Below, in pieces: positions 52,601 to 59,206 of a stretch of DNA of 64,000 nucleotides. Origin of the DNA: Cohnella silvisoli (GTDB lineage: Bacteria > Bacillota > Bacilli > Paenibacillales > Paenibacillaceae); the NCBI RefSeq assembly GCF_021190915.1, contig NZ_JAIOAP010000013.1, forward strand, positions 124,001 to 188,000, given 5' to 3'. The position numbers were made by a program, and so were the translations under genes. The notes under the pieces were generated by a model that saw nothing but the letters and a program-made list of their open reading frames with translations, was not told where the DNA came from and ran no database searches. How positions within the stretch are numbered: the stretch's first letter is position 1; every line of letters begins with the position of its first letter.

Positions 52601-55600
52601 CCTTCCCTACAGGTGGTTGACGGGAAATTCTATGTCGCCTACGTCGAGGGTCATATTAACGTCAATAACAAGATCCTTGTCCAAACATGGAATCCCTTAA
52701 CTTGGGAATGGGAAGTCGTAGGCGACCCCCTCTCGGCAGGGCTAGGGTTTGCGCCAAGTCTCGTGTCCTTCAAGGGGGAACTGTATGTTGCTTACTTGGA
52801 CAAATCTGGGGAAACGGGAGTATACAAGGTCAATGTCAAAAAGTTTGATGGAGACAAGTGGATCGAGGTAGGGAAAGACTTATCTAAAGGAGAAGCGGAT
52901 ACACCTAAGCTGTCGGCATCCGACGATCAACTATTCTTGACTTATATTGATAAGGAGAACGGCAATAAAGCGACGGCCCTGCAATTCAACGGCAGCGGGT
53001 GGACGCAGCTCGGAAGCGCGGGCTTCACAGACAGTATTGCGAATGAAATATCCACTGTCGTCTCCGATGGCAAGTTATACGTTGCCTATGTCGACAACAA
53101 AAGCAGTTTTGAAAACTATAAGGTAAGCGTCATGGTGTATGACGAGCGGCCCATCCCTGCACAAACCGCGAATAATAAGATCAGTGCGAACGCTGTTGCA
53201 GTGATGCCGGGCGCTGCAGTCGTTATGACGGCAAGCGGCGACAGGCAATTCGAGCAAGGCGTCGTGACGGGCGATGAGCGGTATGTTCCGATCCGTTGGA
53301 GCTTGTCCGATGCACCGGATCAGCAAGTGCCGTTCGAGAACTTCGGTGACCGCTATCAAGCCGTCTACATTCCGGATGCTGCCGGCAGCTATACGATTAC
53401 GGCTGTCTATCAGAAGCAGAGATGGAACGGGCGGCTCTGGGAGAATGTTGCAGGGGCAGTCGACAGCCAGACGATAACTGTGACGGCTGCCGAGTCCTCG
53501 GCGCCGGTTGCCGCGGAGCCGGCGGAGTTGCTGACCGGCCTTGGTCGCAGCGTTGCACTGCATGTGCCTGCGGCTGTAAGCGACGGCGGCGAGCTGAGCT
53601 ATCAATGGTACAGCAGCCCAACCGACAGCACGGAGGACGGGACGCCGATCGACGGGGCGATTCTTGCAGCTTATGAGCCCCCTACGAATGACGAAGGGAT
53701 CTTATATTATTACGCGGTGGTCACGAACAAGAACGGAGCGACCACGGCGCAAGCTACAAGCACGCCGTCGAAGGTTACGGTACAGGACATCGCGCCTCCT
53801 GCAGCGCCAGTATTGAAGGCGACCGTTGGCGATGCAAAGGCCGTGTTGAGCTGGGACGCTGTAGAGGGAGCGACAGGCTACAAAGTATATAAGAGCACGG
53901 AGTCGGGTGTTTATGGCACTGAGACAGCTAACGTTAACGGATCCGTCCATAGCTATACGGCTGCCGGCCTGACGGGAGGAACGACCTATTACTTCACTGT
54001 GAAGGCGGTCAACGCGGGAGGAGACAGTCCGGCTTCCAACGAGGTCAAGGTCGAGATCGCTTCCACAACCGACCCGGGAACGGACCCAGGAACTGACCCA
54101 GGAACCGACCCGGGAACGGGTCCAGGGACGGGCCCAGGAACAGACCCGGGAACTGGCCTGGGAACTGGAGGATCGGGAACGGAACCATCCGGTTCCCAAT
54201 TCGATCAAGCTTCACGCGACTTGAAGGAGAAGCTTGGCAAGCTGGATCAACTGCTCCAATCTTCTGCTTCGTCTGCCGAGATCGCAGCCTCGGTGCAGCT
54301 AATCGCACAAGATCTGAAGGCGATTGCCTCCAGCATCTCCAATCCGGAACAAGCCGTGGCAGCGGCGGATCAGATCGGCGCATTTTTGAAGATGGTCCCT
54401 TCGCTTTCTGGCTCCAGGTTGGATGGCGCCGACTACAAAAAGGTGCTTCAGGCCGTAGCGGATGTTGTGCGTACCAATGCGGCCTCAGCGGTTATGGCGG
54501 CAAAGGACGGCGCCGTGGCTGTGGAAATGGCCAAGAAGCTGATTGAAGAAGCCGGTGCGTTATGGAAGGGGGCAGCCAAAGGCGAAGCTTCCGCCAACGA
54601 TGTTCGTGATGCGATGGTAACGCTAGGACAGGCTGCCGTGAACAAGAACGGTACTTTTACTGTAAGTCAGGATAAGCTGAAGCTCGAGGGCAGCACCGCT
54701 TCCGTCGTGCTTGATACAGTATCGCTTAGCGAGCGTATTGCGGCTGTCAAGCAAGCTGCCGACGCGATCAAACAAACGTTGTTTGCAACACTAGGCACAC
54801 TGCCTGACAATGCAGTGAAGAAGCATCTGACCATCTCGTTCGAGGAGGTGGATGCGCAAGTTCGAATCGGAGCAGAAATTCCGTACGATCTGCTGCGTAT
54901 CGCACAACAGAATAGCATGAATGACTTGACGATTCAGCATAAGCTTGCGGGCATTACGTTCAGCCCTGATTTCATCAGCAGTCAGAACCTAGCAGGGAAT
55001 CTATTGCTTGATATTGCGCCGCTTACGCAGGTGAACGGCACGATACCGACAACTGCCTCCGCATTGAAAGGCGTACCTGTACTGGAGTTTCAGGCTGAAG
55101 TTGGCGGAAAGCCTGTAACTCGATTTGACAAGCCGGTGACGATGTCGATCCCGCTTGACCCGACTGTGATCGACAAGCTGTCCGCCGATCAGCAAGATTT
55201 GCTTACCGTATTTGTCCTGAATGAGAAGACGGGCAAGTGGGAAGCGACAGGGGGCATCTATGATGCTGCCAGCGGCAAGATGAATGTGCAGCGGAGTCAT
55301 TTCAGCAAATATACCGTGATGCTTTCTGGCGGCAATTTCGCAGATGTCTCGAAGGCCAACTGGAGTGAGCAGCAGGTTCATTATTTGCTGGCCAAAGGAA
55401 TCATTCAATCTGCCGACCGCTTCTATCCCGAGCAGGGTGTCACGCGTGGAGAGCTGTCTTCTTGGCTGGTCAAAGCATTGGGGCTTAGCGTGGAAGGATC
55501 AAGCCATCCGTTCAAGGATGTGACGAAGACGACACCGTTTGCCGAGGATATTGCAGCGGCTTATCAGGCCGGATTGATCTACGGCGTATCCAACACCGCG

Positions 55601-55879
55601 TTTGCGCCACAGAAGACTGTAACACGGGAGGAAATCGCAACCATCTTGACACGGGCACTCAAGCAATACCGCCATATTACAAGTACTGGGCAAAATAGTG
55701 AGGCGAATGGTACATTTACCGACATCAAATCCGTTGCCAATTGGGCGAAAGACAGCGTTGCGTTCACCCAACAAATCGGAATGATGAAAGGTTACACGGA
55801 CGGAACCTTCAAGCCAAAGAAGATAACCACGAAGCAGGAAGCAGCAGCACTCATCTATCGCATGTACACAGAACTGTAA
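49616..55879 (+). CDS. Giant SLH-domain surface protein with repeated modules
   Basis: 2087 residues from GTG 49616 (AGGAGGGG at 49602-49609); ATG 49634 is an alternative. Secreted, signal peptide ending 'GMSAAPVFA' (about 1-35). Domain order: module A1 (59-153), propeller-like repeats with 'YVVYIDLANGSKATVKTYNG' (155-487), A2 (495-603), Ig-like (605-700), A3 (718-830), second propeller-like segment (832-1178), A4 (1182-1295), Ig-like (1298-1391), Fn3 (1393-1481), Pro-Gly-Thr linker (1484-1525), unique helical part (1527-1900) and three SLH domains (1904-2087) that bind the cell wall polymer. All A modules share 'GDRQ', 'GDERYVP' and 'FQKQ.W.G..W'. Probably an adhesin or polysaccharide-binding layer protein; ligand unknown. 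Confidence 0.92.
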   Translation: MRSGQRMKKIGTGLALFSMLWGNGMSAAPVFASGDPAAVVAQAVVNPIQANKDNNKVSLNSWNLRNRGITATAIGDRQGEPGVAIGDERYVPLAPYVYNKKKKIYQANGNYEIVTKFQKQRWNGSEWKDVPGDIDTKTLRPNVEQWEDIAASNTAFLDGSFSMDSDNGTAYVAALVNYLPSFEVRMSSFNQLKKTWENINIPNNSGDQWGYNPSIAVNKDTIYMAIQDKNNKATVRVGDDSGWADLGTRGFSDGEVRNLKLVMDKVNNKLYVVYIDLANGSKATVKTYNGKDWETVGSAGLSAGTIEEPTLKVDNGTLYLSYKDLANQKKATVMTWNGDQWASLGNPGFSEGEVTALSMDVAGGIPYVAYADSILSRKGVVMKYNGASWEPVGEKKGFYPFAVRQTSLALYKGVTYLAISYSTPTNAYSPALFSYTGNSWNLIYAPYQDELWSLGNINTLKVLPVNDQLFLSNGLKTNGIAFKTRTLSLKPIETNADANVISANSATVNLGDSVTLTGWGDRQAENWEHVGDERYVPTEWNSPELGQSSEFTKTENGYKSNFTPLKPGNHTVTATFQKQAWDGSAWRDVEGETSEQSMTIAVRAAVPVVIGQPTDARVSAGGSVTLSVYAEASDGGKLSYQWYGSSASDLAGSTAITGAEASTYQASMNDTGTTYYYAVITNTHEASGLFSKAASRVAKVMVIPGAEAQMPAGLSAQTADSSNNSVSANSATVRAGTAVTLSAYGDRQAEAGAAVGDERYVPIAWSSTEKGRNGAFQQNGTVYTSDYRPTKAGEYTVTATFQKQKWNGGAWEDAVGETDKQTVMLTVIEAKKDWYVVGDANPTMAGSKRDISMDIHEGNIYLGYQETVNRKASAVKYDGTQWTQLGDLYFTPGPVGYTRLKVVNGIPYMIYADYNAEYQLQGRLNSAFFSEGKWNTRLSGISVNKSIFDPTFDTDDKGNMYYIFGNASFGLTTLGVHPYGENLIPSVEKYAPAALPSLQVVDGKFYVAYVEGHINVNNKILVQTWNPLTWEWEVVGDPLSAGLGFAPSLVSFKGELYVAYLDKSGETGVYKVNVKKFDGDKWIEVGKDLSKGEADTPKLSASDDQLFLTYIDKENGNKATALQFNGSGWTQLGSAGFTDSIANEISTVVSDGKLYVAYVDNKSSFENYKVSVMVYDERPIPAQTANNKISANAVAVMPGAAVVMTASGDRQFEQGVVTGDERYVPIRWSLSDAPDQQVPFENFGDRYQAVYIPDAAGSYTITAVYQKQRWNGRLWENVAGAVDSQTITVTAAESSAPVAAEPAELLTGLGRSVALHVPAAVSDGGELSYQWYSSPTDSTEDGTPIDGAILAAYEPPTNDEGILYYYAVVTNKNGATTAQATSTPSKVTVQDIAPPAAPVLKATVGDAKAVLSWDAVEGATGYKVYKSTESGVYGTETANVNGSVHSYTAAGLTGGTTYYFTVKAVNAGGDSPASNEVKVEIASTTDPGTDPGTDPGTDPGTGPGTGPGTDPGTGLGTGGSGTEPSGSQFDQASRDLKEKLGKLDQLLQSSASSAEIAASVQLIAQDLKAIASSISNPEQAVAAADQIGAFLKMVPSLSGSRLDGADYKKVLQAVADVVRTNAASAVMAAKDGAVAVEMAKKLIEEAGALWKGAAKGEASANDVRDAMVTLGQAAVNKNGTFTVSQDKLKLEGSTASVVLDTVSLSERIAAVKQAADAIKQTLFATLGTLPDNAVKKHLTISFEEVDAQVRIGAEIPYDLLRIAQQNSMNDLTIQHKLAGITFSPDFISSQNLAGNLLLDIAPLTQVNGTIPTTASALKGVPVLEFQAEVGGKPVTRFDKPVTMSIPLDPTVIDKLSADQQDLLTVFVLNEKTGKWEATGGIYDAASGKMNVQRSHFSKYTVMLSGGNFADVSKANWSEQQVHYLLAKGIIQSADRFYPEQGVTRGELSSWLVKALGLSVEGSSHPFKDVTKTTPFAEDIAAAYQAGLIYGVSNTAFAPQKTVTREEIATILTRALKQYRHITSTGQNSEANGTFTDIKSVANWAKDSVAFTQQIGMMKGYTDGTFKPKKITTKQEAAALIYRMYTEL
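54069..54170. repeat. 12-bp repeat coding for the Pro-Gly-Thr-Asp linker
   Basis: About eight degenerate units of GACCCGGGAACN coding PGTD/PGTG, inside the SLH gene. Such linkers change length by slippage. Confidence 0.85.
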
Positions 55880-55902
55880 GAACATATCGAAACATGATAT
55901 GC

Positions 55903-55945
55903 GCCCTTGGTCGTTCCGTTTCTGGAATGAGCAAGGGCTTTTTCT
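55903..55945 (+). terminator. Terminator of the SLH gene
   Basis: GCCCTTG (55903-55909) with CAAGGGC (55932-55938), inner GTTCC/GGAAT stem, then TTTTTCTC. Confidence 0.8.
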
Positions 55946-55972
55946 CATGGTAAAGATGACCCCTGCGTTAAT

Positions 55973-56182
55973 ATGAATTCGGATAAAATGAAAATTTATA
56001 CAGAATACGTAACTTGCTTAAATTCTTATTCAAATATTAGGCGGCCAAGTATATCACTAGAGGACATTGTAGATCTTCATCATGAATTCGAGAGCATCCA
56101 TCCTTTCCAGGATGGCAACGGCCGGGGATCAATCGGGTCGAAAAATATTTGCGTACGAAATGAAGTGGAATGGACATCATGA
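55973..56182 (+). pseudogene. Fic/DOC-domain fragment
   Basis: The 69-codon frame contains 'SLEDIVDLHHEFESIHPFQD' and the full Fic active-site motif 'HPFQDGNGR', but the usual 'VGRLI' helix is replaced by 'GSIGSKNICVRNEVEWTS' and the frame ends. It lacks the N-terminal helices and a ribosome site. A Fic protein would AMPylate a target; this piece (about a third of the fold) is unlikely to work. Probably a remnant of a larger gene. Confidence 0.55.
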
Positions 56183-56254
56183 AACGATACTGATTGAACG
56201 GACGAATTGAAGAGCACTGTCTTCATATTTTTACAGGGGATATATTCCGACAAT

Positions 56255-56290
56255 AAAGAGCAGAAGAGCGGATCCCGCTGCTCTTTTACA
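56255..56290 (+). terminator. Terminator-like hairpin after the Fic fragment
   Basis: AAAGAGCAG pairs with CTGCTCTTT, with AGCGG/CCGCT inside; ends TTTTACATT. Confidence 0.55.
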
Positions 56291-56498
56291 TTCCTCAAGA
56301 TGCGATTGTTGGAGCTATCGGACGGAGTGCCATTATGGTTTTGCACGTCAAAATAAATGAAGAAATTATCCTTATTCGCCCAGATTGTAGATCTTCAACA
56401 CAATTGACGGTAATGAATGCTTTGTCGGTTTATTAAATCGACATGAAACATATGGCGCTGCGATTGCTGGAGCAAAAGAACAAGTAGAATATTGAACG
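56291..56498 (+). other. Coding-like debris, no intact gene
   Basis: Two short stretches look protein-like in different frames: 'IPQDAIVGAIGRSAIMVLHV' near 56294 and 'IDGNECFVGLLNRHETYGAA' followed by 'IAGAKEQVEY' and TGA at 56493-56495. Neither has start or ribosome site. I cannot name the family. They are flanked by two terminators, which suggests the ends of two lost genes. Confidence 0.3.
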
Positions 56499-56553
56499 GG
56501 GTTACCCAGATGCAGTTCAAACCAACTGCTCGAGGGTAACCCTTGTTTTTTTA
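56499..56553 (+). terminator. Strong terminator in the debris region
   Basis: GGGTTACCC (56499-56507) with GGGTAACCC (56534-56542), inner GCAGTT/AACTGC, then TTGTTTTTTT. Confidence 0.85.
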
Positions 56554-56673
56554 CTCTATCTTTAGGTAGCAACTCGGGGGCATAAAAGAATATTGAAACG
56601 AGATGCGACGGGCAGCTTCCCTGTACTCAAATCGCATTGAAATGCAGATTGCTTTTCCTGTTCCCACAAGCGG

Positions 56674-56705
56674 TTAAGCAAATGTTAAGTGGCTTGTGTT
56701 ATCGT
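56674..56705 (+). promoter_or_regulatory. Promoter with OmpR-type direct repeat
   Basis: TTAAGC (56674-56679) and TTAAGT (56685-56690), 11 bp apart, then an extended -10 TGTTATCGT (56697-56705). The repeat covers the -35 position, as in activated OmpR/PhoB-class promoters. It drives a short unit with a 4-codon ORF and terminator; the next two-component system is 2 kb away on the minus strand. Confidence 0.45.
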
Positions 56706-56793
56706 TTCCGGTGAAGAAACCACTGCATTTGTCGCATAAATTCGCACAATCGAAGCAGGGTCTATATGGGGAGGCTTACTATGAAAGGGAAAT

Positions 56794-56848
56794 AGAAGGG
56801 TATTCTTCAACCAGGAAATGGTTTTGAAGAATACCCTTCTTTTTCGGC
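56794..56848 (+). terminator. Strong terminator after a 4-codon ORF
   Basis: GAAGGGTATTCTTCAA (to 56810) pairs with TTGAAGAATACCCTTC (56824-56839) with a loop of about 13 nt, then TTTTTCGG. It follows at once on ATG AAA GGG AAA TAG (56781-56795), which has a good GGGGAGG ribosome site (56768-56774). The rest, 56849-57038, has no ORF; 56876-56935 faintly resembles an RlmD C-terminus ('YVECVV'). Confidence 0.8.
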
Positions 56849-57038
56849 TCACGGATAATCGAAAGGGGTGAATTGTGTTCCTATTCCGAGCACAACATAT
56901 GTGGAGTGCGTAGTGTCAACACATTATATCGGATAATGGGAACTTTCAAACCATAGTCATAAGGAAAGCCACATTCAGGAGAGTTGTTGGTCATCTGCAT
57001 GTAGCTTATTGATGCTGATTAGTTTATCTATTTCCCGC

Positions 57039-58379
57039 TCAATCCTCCGTACAAAGGGGTAGAAATATAGTGAATTCCGTTCCTTTATCGACCTCACTCT
57101 TCACCGTAATAGATCCTTGATGGGCTTCGACGAACTCCTTGGCAATCGCAAGTCCAAGCCCCATGCCTCCCGCATGCCGGGAACGTGCTTCTTCGACCCG
57201 ATGAAAGCGGTTGAACACAAAGGTGAGTTGTTCTTCCGGGATACCGACTCCCGTATCCGCGATGGATATGGCGGCAAAGGCAGCCCCATTCTCGCGATGG
57301 TCGACCGCAATGCGGATTGCGACGCTTCCGCCGGGCATCGTGTACCGTATCGCATTGCTCAATACATTATAGAAAACCTGCATCATCCGATGTGGATCGA
57401 GATGTGCGACCGCACGCTTCGCATGAGATTCGATCGAGACGCCGATCTGTCGTTCATCAGCCTCCGGTTTTAAAATCTCGATCATTCTCTGAAGCAGTTC
57501 GGTTAGGTCGATGTGTTGCTTCGCAAGCGGTAATTTACCCGCCTCAGCCAGAGTAAGCTGATGGAGATCGTCAACAAGCTTGGACAAGCGCATGACCTCA
57601 TCCTGCAAGGGCAGCAACGTTTCCGGCGGGACCTGTTGACCTCCTTCCTGAATATACTCCAGTCTGCTCTGAATAATAGTCAGCGGCGTTCTTAACTCGT
57701 GAGCCACATCGGCTACCAGACGTTTGCGTACCTCCTCAGCATGCAGCAATCGCTGCGTCATCTGATTGAACGCTTTTGTGAGCTTGCCGAACTCATCCTT
57801 CGTGGTGACCGGAAGTTGAAATTGAAAGTCGCTGCCCGCGACTTTCTCGACGGCCGGAATGAGGCGTTGCAATGGCCGCGTAAATATTCGAACCAACCAA
57901 TAGCCAATGAGAAAGGCTACGATTCCGGAAAAAATGGCCGCGACTGTTGAACCGATTGCCATCCAGCGCAAGAGATAAGACTTCAACTGAAGCGTCTCCG
58001 ACGATTCCCAACGATCGACATATAGGATACCGGCGAGCGATCCGCCCGTTATCATCTTTTTTTTGTATTTGCTCTTAAGCACGGTGTCAGCTTCGATCCG
58101 CCCTTTATGAAACAACAAACGACCGTCCGGTGAAAGAAGCGCGATCCCCCCATGATTCTGACCGATTGTATCGACGCCATCGGGAATGTTCGCAAGATCG
58201 ATCCCGTCCCATGAGTTTTCATTGTTTTCGTAATAGGATTCAAACCAACTCGCTATTTTGTCTGCCGAATATTTCTCGAAACGGTTCGCCAGAAATTCCA
58301 GTGACAGTTGAATGAACGTCGAGCTGATCAAAATGATCATAACCGTCATCGCGATAAACATTTTTCCTCGTACGCTCAT
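57039..58379 (-). CDS. Two-component sensor histidine kinase (HAMP-HisKA-HATPase)
   Basis: 446 residues on the minus strand. N-terminal span (about 8-28), extracytoplasmic domain of about 120 residues ('IASWFESYYENNENSWDGID', 'GGIALLSPDGRLLFHKGRIE'), second span (about 140-165), HAMP, then HisKA with His227 ('VADVAHELRTPLTIIQSRLE') and HATPase ('NVLSNAIRYTMPGGSVAI', 'DTGVGIPEEQLTFVF', 'GMGLGLAIAKEF'). BaeS-like layout. The ATG overlaps the stop of the regulator gene by 4 bp. With the divergent oxidase gene it may sense copper or oxidative envelope stress, but the sensor domain shows no metal motif I can point to. Confidence 0.93.
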   Translation of the reverse strand: MSVRGKMFIAMTVMIILISSTFIQLSLEFLANRFEKYSADKIASWFESYYENNENSWDGIDLANIPDGVDTIGQNHGGIALLSPDGRLLFHKGRIEADTVLKSKYKKKMITGGSLAGILYVDRWESSETLQLKSYLLRWMAIGSTVAAIFSGIVAFLIGYWLVRIFTRPLQRLIPAVEKVAGSDFQFQLPVTTKDEFGKLTKAFNQMTQRLLHAEEVRKRLVADVAHELRTPLTIIQSRLEYIQEGGQQVPPETLLPLQDEVMRLSKLVDDLHQLTLAEAGKLPLAKQHIDLTELLQRMIEILKPEADERQIGVSIESHAKRAVAHLDPHRMMQVFYNVLSNAIRYTMPGGSVAIRIAVDHRENGAAFAAISIADTGVGIPEEQLTFVFNRFHRVEEARSRHAGGMGLGLAIAKEFVEAHQGSITVKSEVDKGTEFTIFLPLCTED

Positions 58380-59062
58380 AGGCGGTCACCGAAACGATAG
58401 CCGAACCCGTAAACGGTTTGAATATATCGGGGGGCGCTTGGGTTGTCCTCGATTTTTTTGCGAAGATTGCTGATATGGGAATCCACGGTTCGTTCGTCGA
58501 TGAAAAATTCCTCATCCACTGCGGCCTTCAGAAGCTGCAGTCGGCTGAAAACAATTCCCGGTTTCTTCGATAAAGCAAGCAGGATTTTTAATTCAACTGG
58601 AGTTAATTTGATTTCCTCCTCGTTCTTCCATACTTGGCAGGTGGGTTCGGAGATCGATAAATCCCCTCTTTGCATCTTTTGTTTGTCATCGGAATGTCCT
58701 TGCAAGCGTCTTGAGACGGAACGGATTCTAGCCGATAATTCCCGCAAGCTGAACGGTTTCGTCATATAGTCGTCCGCTCCGAGCTCGAGCCCGATGATCT
58801 TGTCAGACTCTTCTGTTTTAGCCGTCAACATGATGATACCGTAGGAGCCTGTCTTCCGCAGTTCCCGGCAAACGTCAAGCCCGCTCATCTCCGGAAGCAT
58901 CCAGTCCAATACGACAAGGAGCGGATTTTCCGCCTGAGCGACTATCAATGCCTGTTTACCGGTCGTCGCGGTCACAACTCGGTAACCCTCCTGTCTTAAA
59001 TACGGCGCCATGATCTCCAACATTTTGGGCTCGTCGTCGACGAGCAGCAAAGTATGTTCCAT
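58376..59062 (-). CDS. OmpR-family response regulator
   Basis: 228 residues from the ATG at 59062 (AAGAAGAG 6 nt upstream); ATGs at 59068 and 59080 are in frame but too close to or without a ribosome site. Receiver with 'LLVDDEPKMLEI', Asp53 in 'VVLDWMLPEMSG', Lys in 'YMTKPFS'; winged helix C-terminus with 'IKLTPVELKILLALSKKPGI', 'RTVDSHISNLRKKIED' and 'YIQTVYGFGYRFGDR'. First gene of the minus-strand operon with the kinase. Its start is 144 bp from the divergent multicopper oxidase gene, so that promoter is its most likely target. Confidence 0.94.
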   Translation of the reverse strand: MEHTLLLVDDEPKMLEIMAPYLRQEGYRVVTATTGKQALIVAQAENPLLVVLDWMLPEMSGLDVCRELRKTGSYGIIMLTAKTEESDKIIGLELGADDYMTKPFSLRELSARIRSVSRRLQGHSDDKQKMQRGDLSISEPTCQVWKNEEEIKLTPVELKILLALSKKPGIVFSRLQLLKAAVDEEFFIDERTVDSHISNLRKKIEDNPSAPRYIQTVYGFGYRFGDRL

Positions 59063-59206
59063 CACCATCTCTTCTTTCATTCCATCGAAATTATTCTCAT
59101 TATAACGTGATTCCCTCCATTCAAGATCATTTCCATCGAAAAAGGATGCCGTCTCCACAGGTTTTGGATATTCAATTGGTACTCTTGTTGCAAGAGGTGA
59201 AGAAAA

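Noticed and set aside
53702-54383. Minus-strand ORFs antisense to the Fn3/linker part of the SLH gene
   Set aside because: Low-complexity Ser/Arg/Trp patterns are the complement of the Pro-Gly-Thr linker repeat.
56876-56935. Possible RlmD C-terminal fragment ('YVECVV')
   Set aside because: Only about 13 identical bases to the rlmD end; too short to call a pseudogene.
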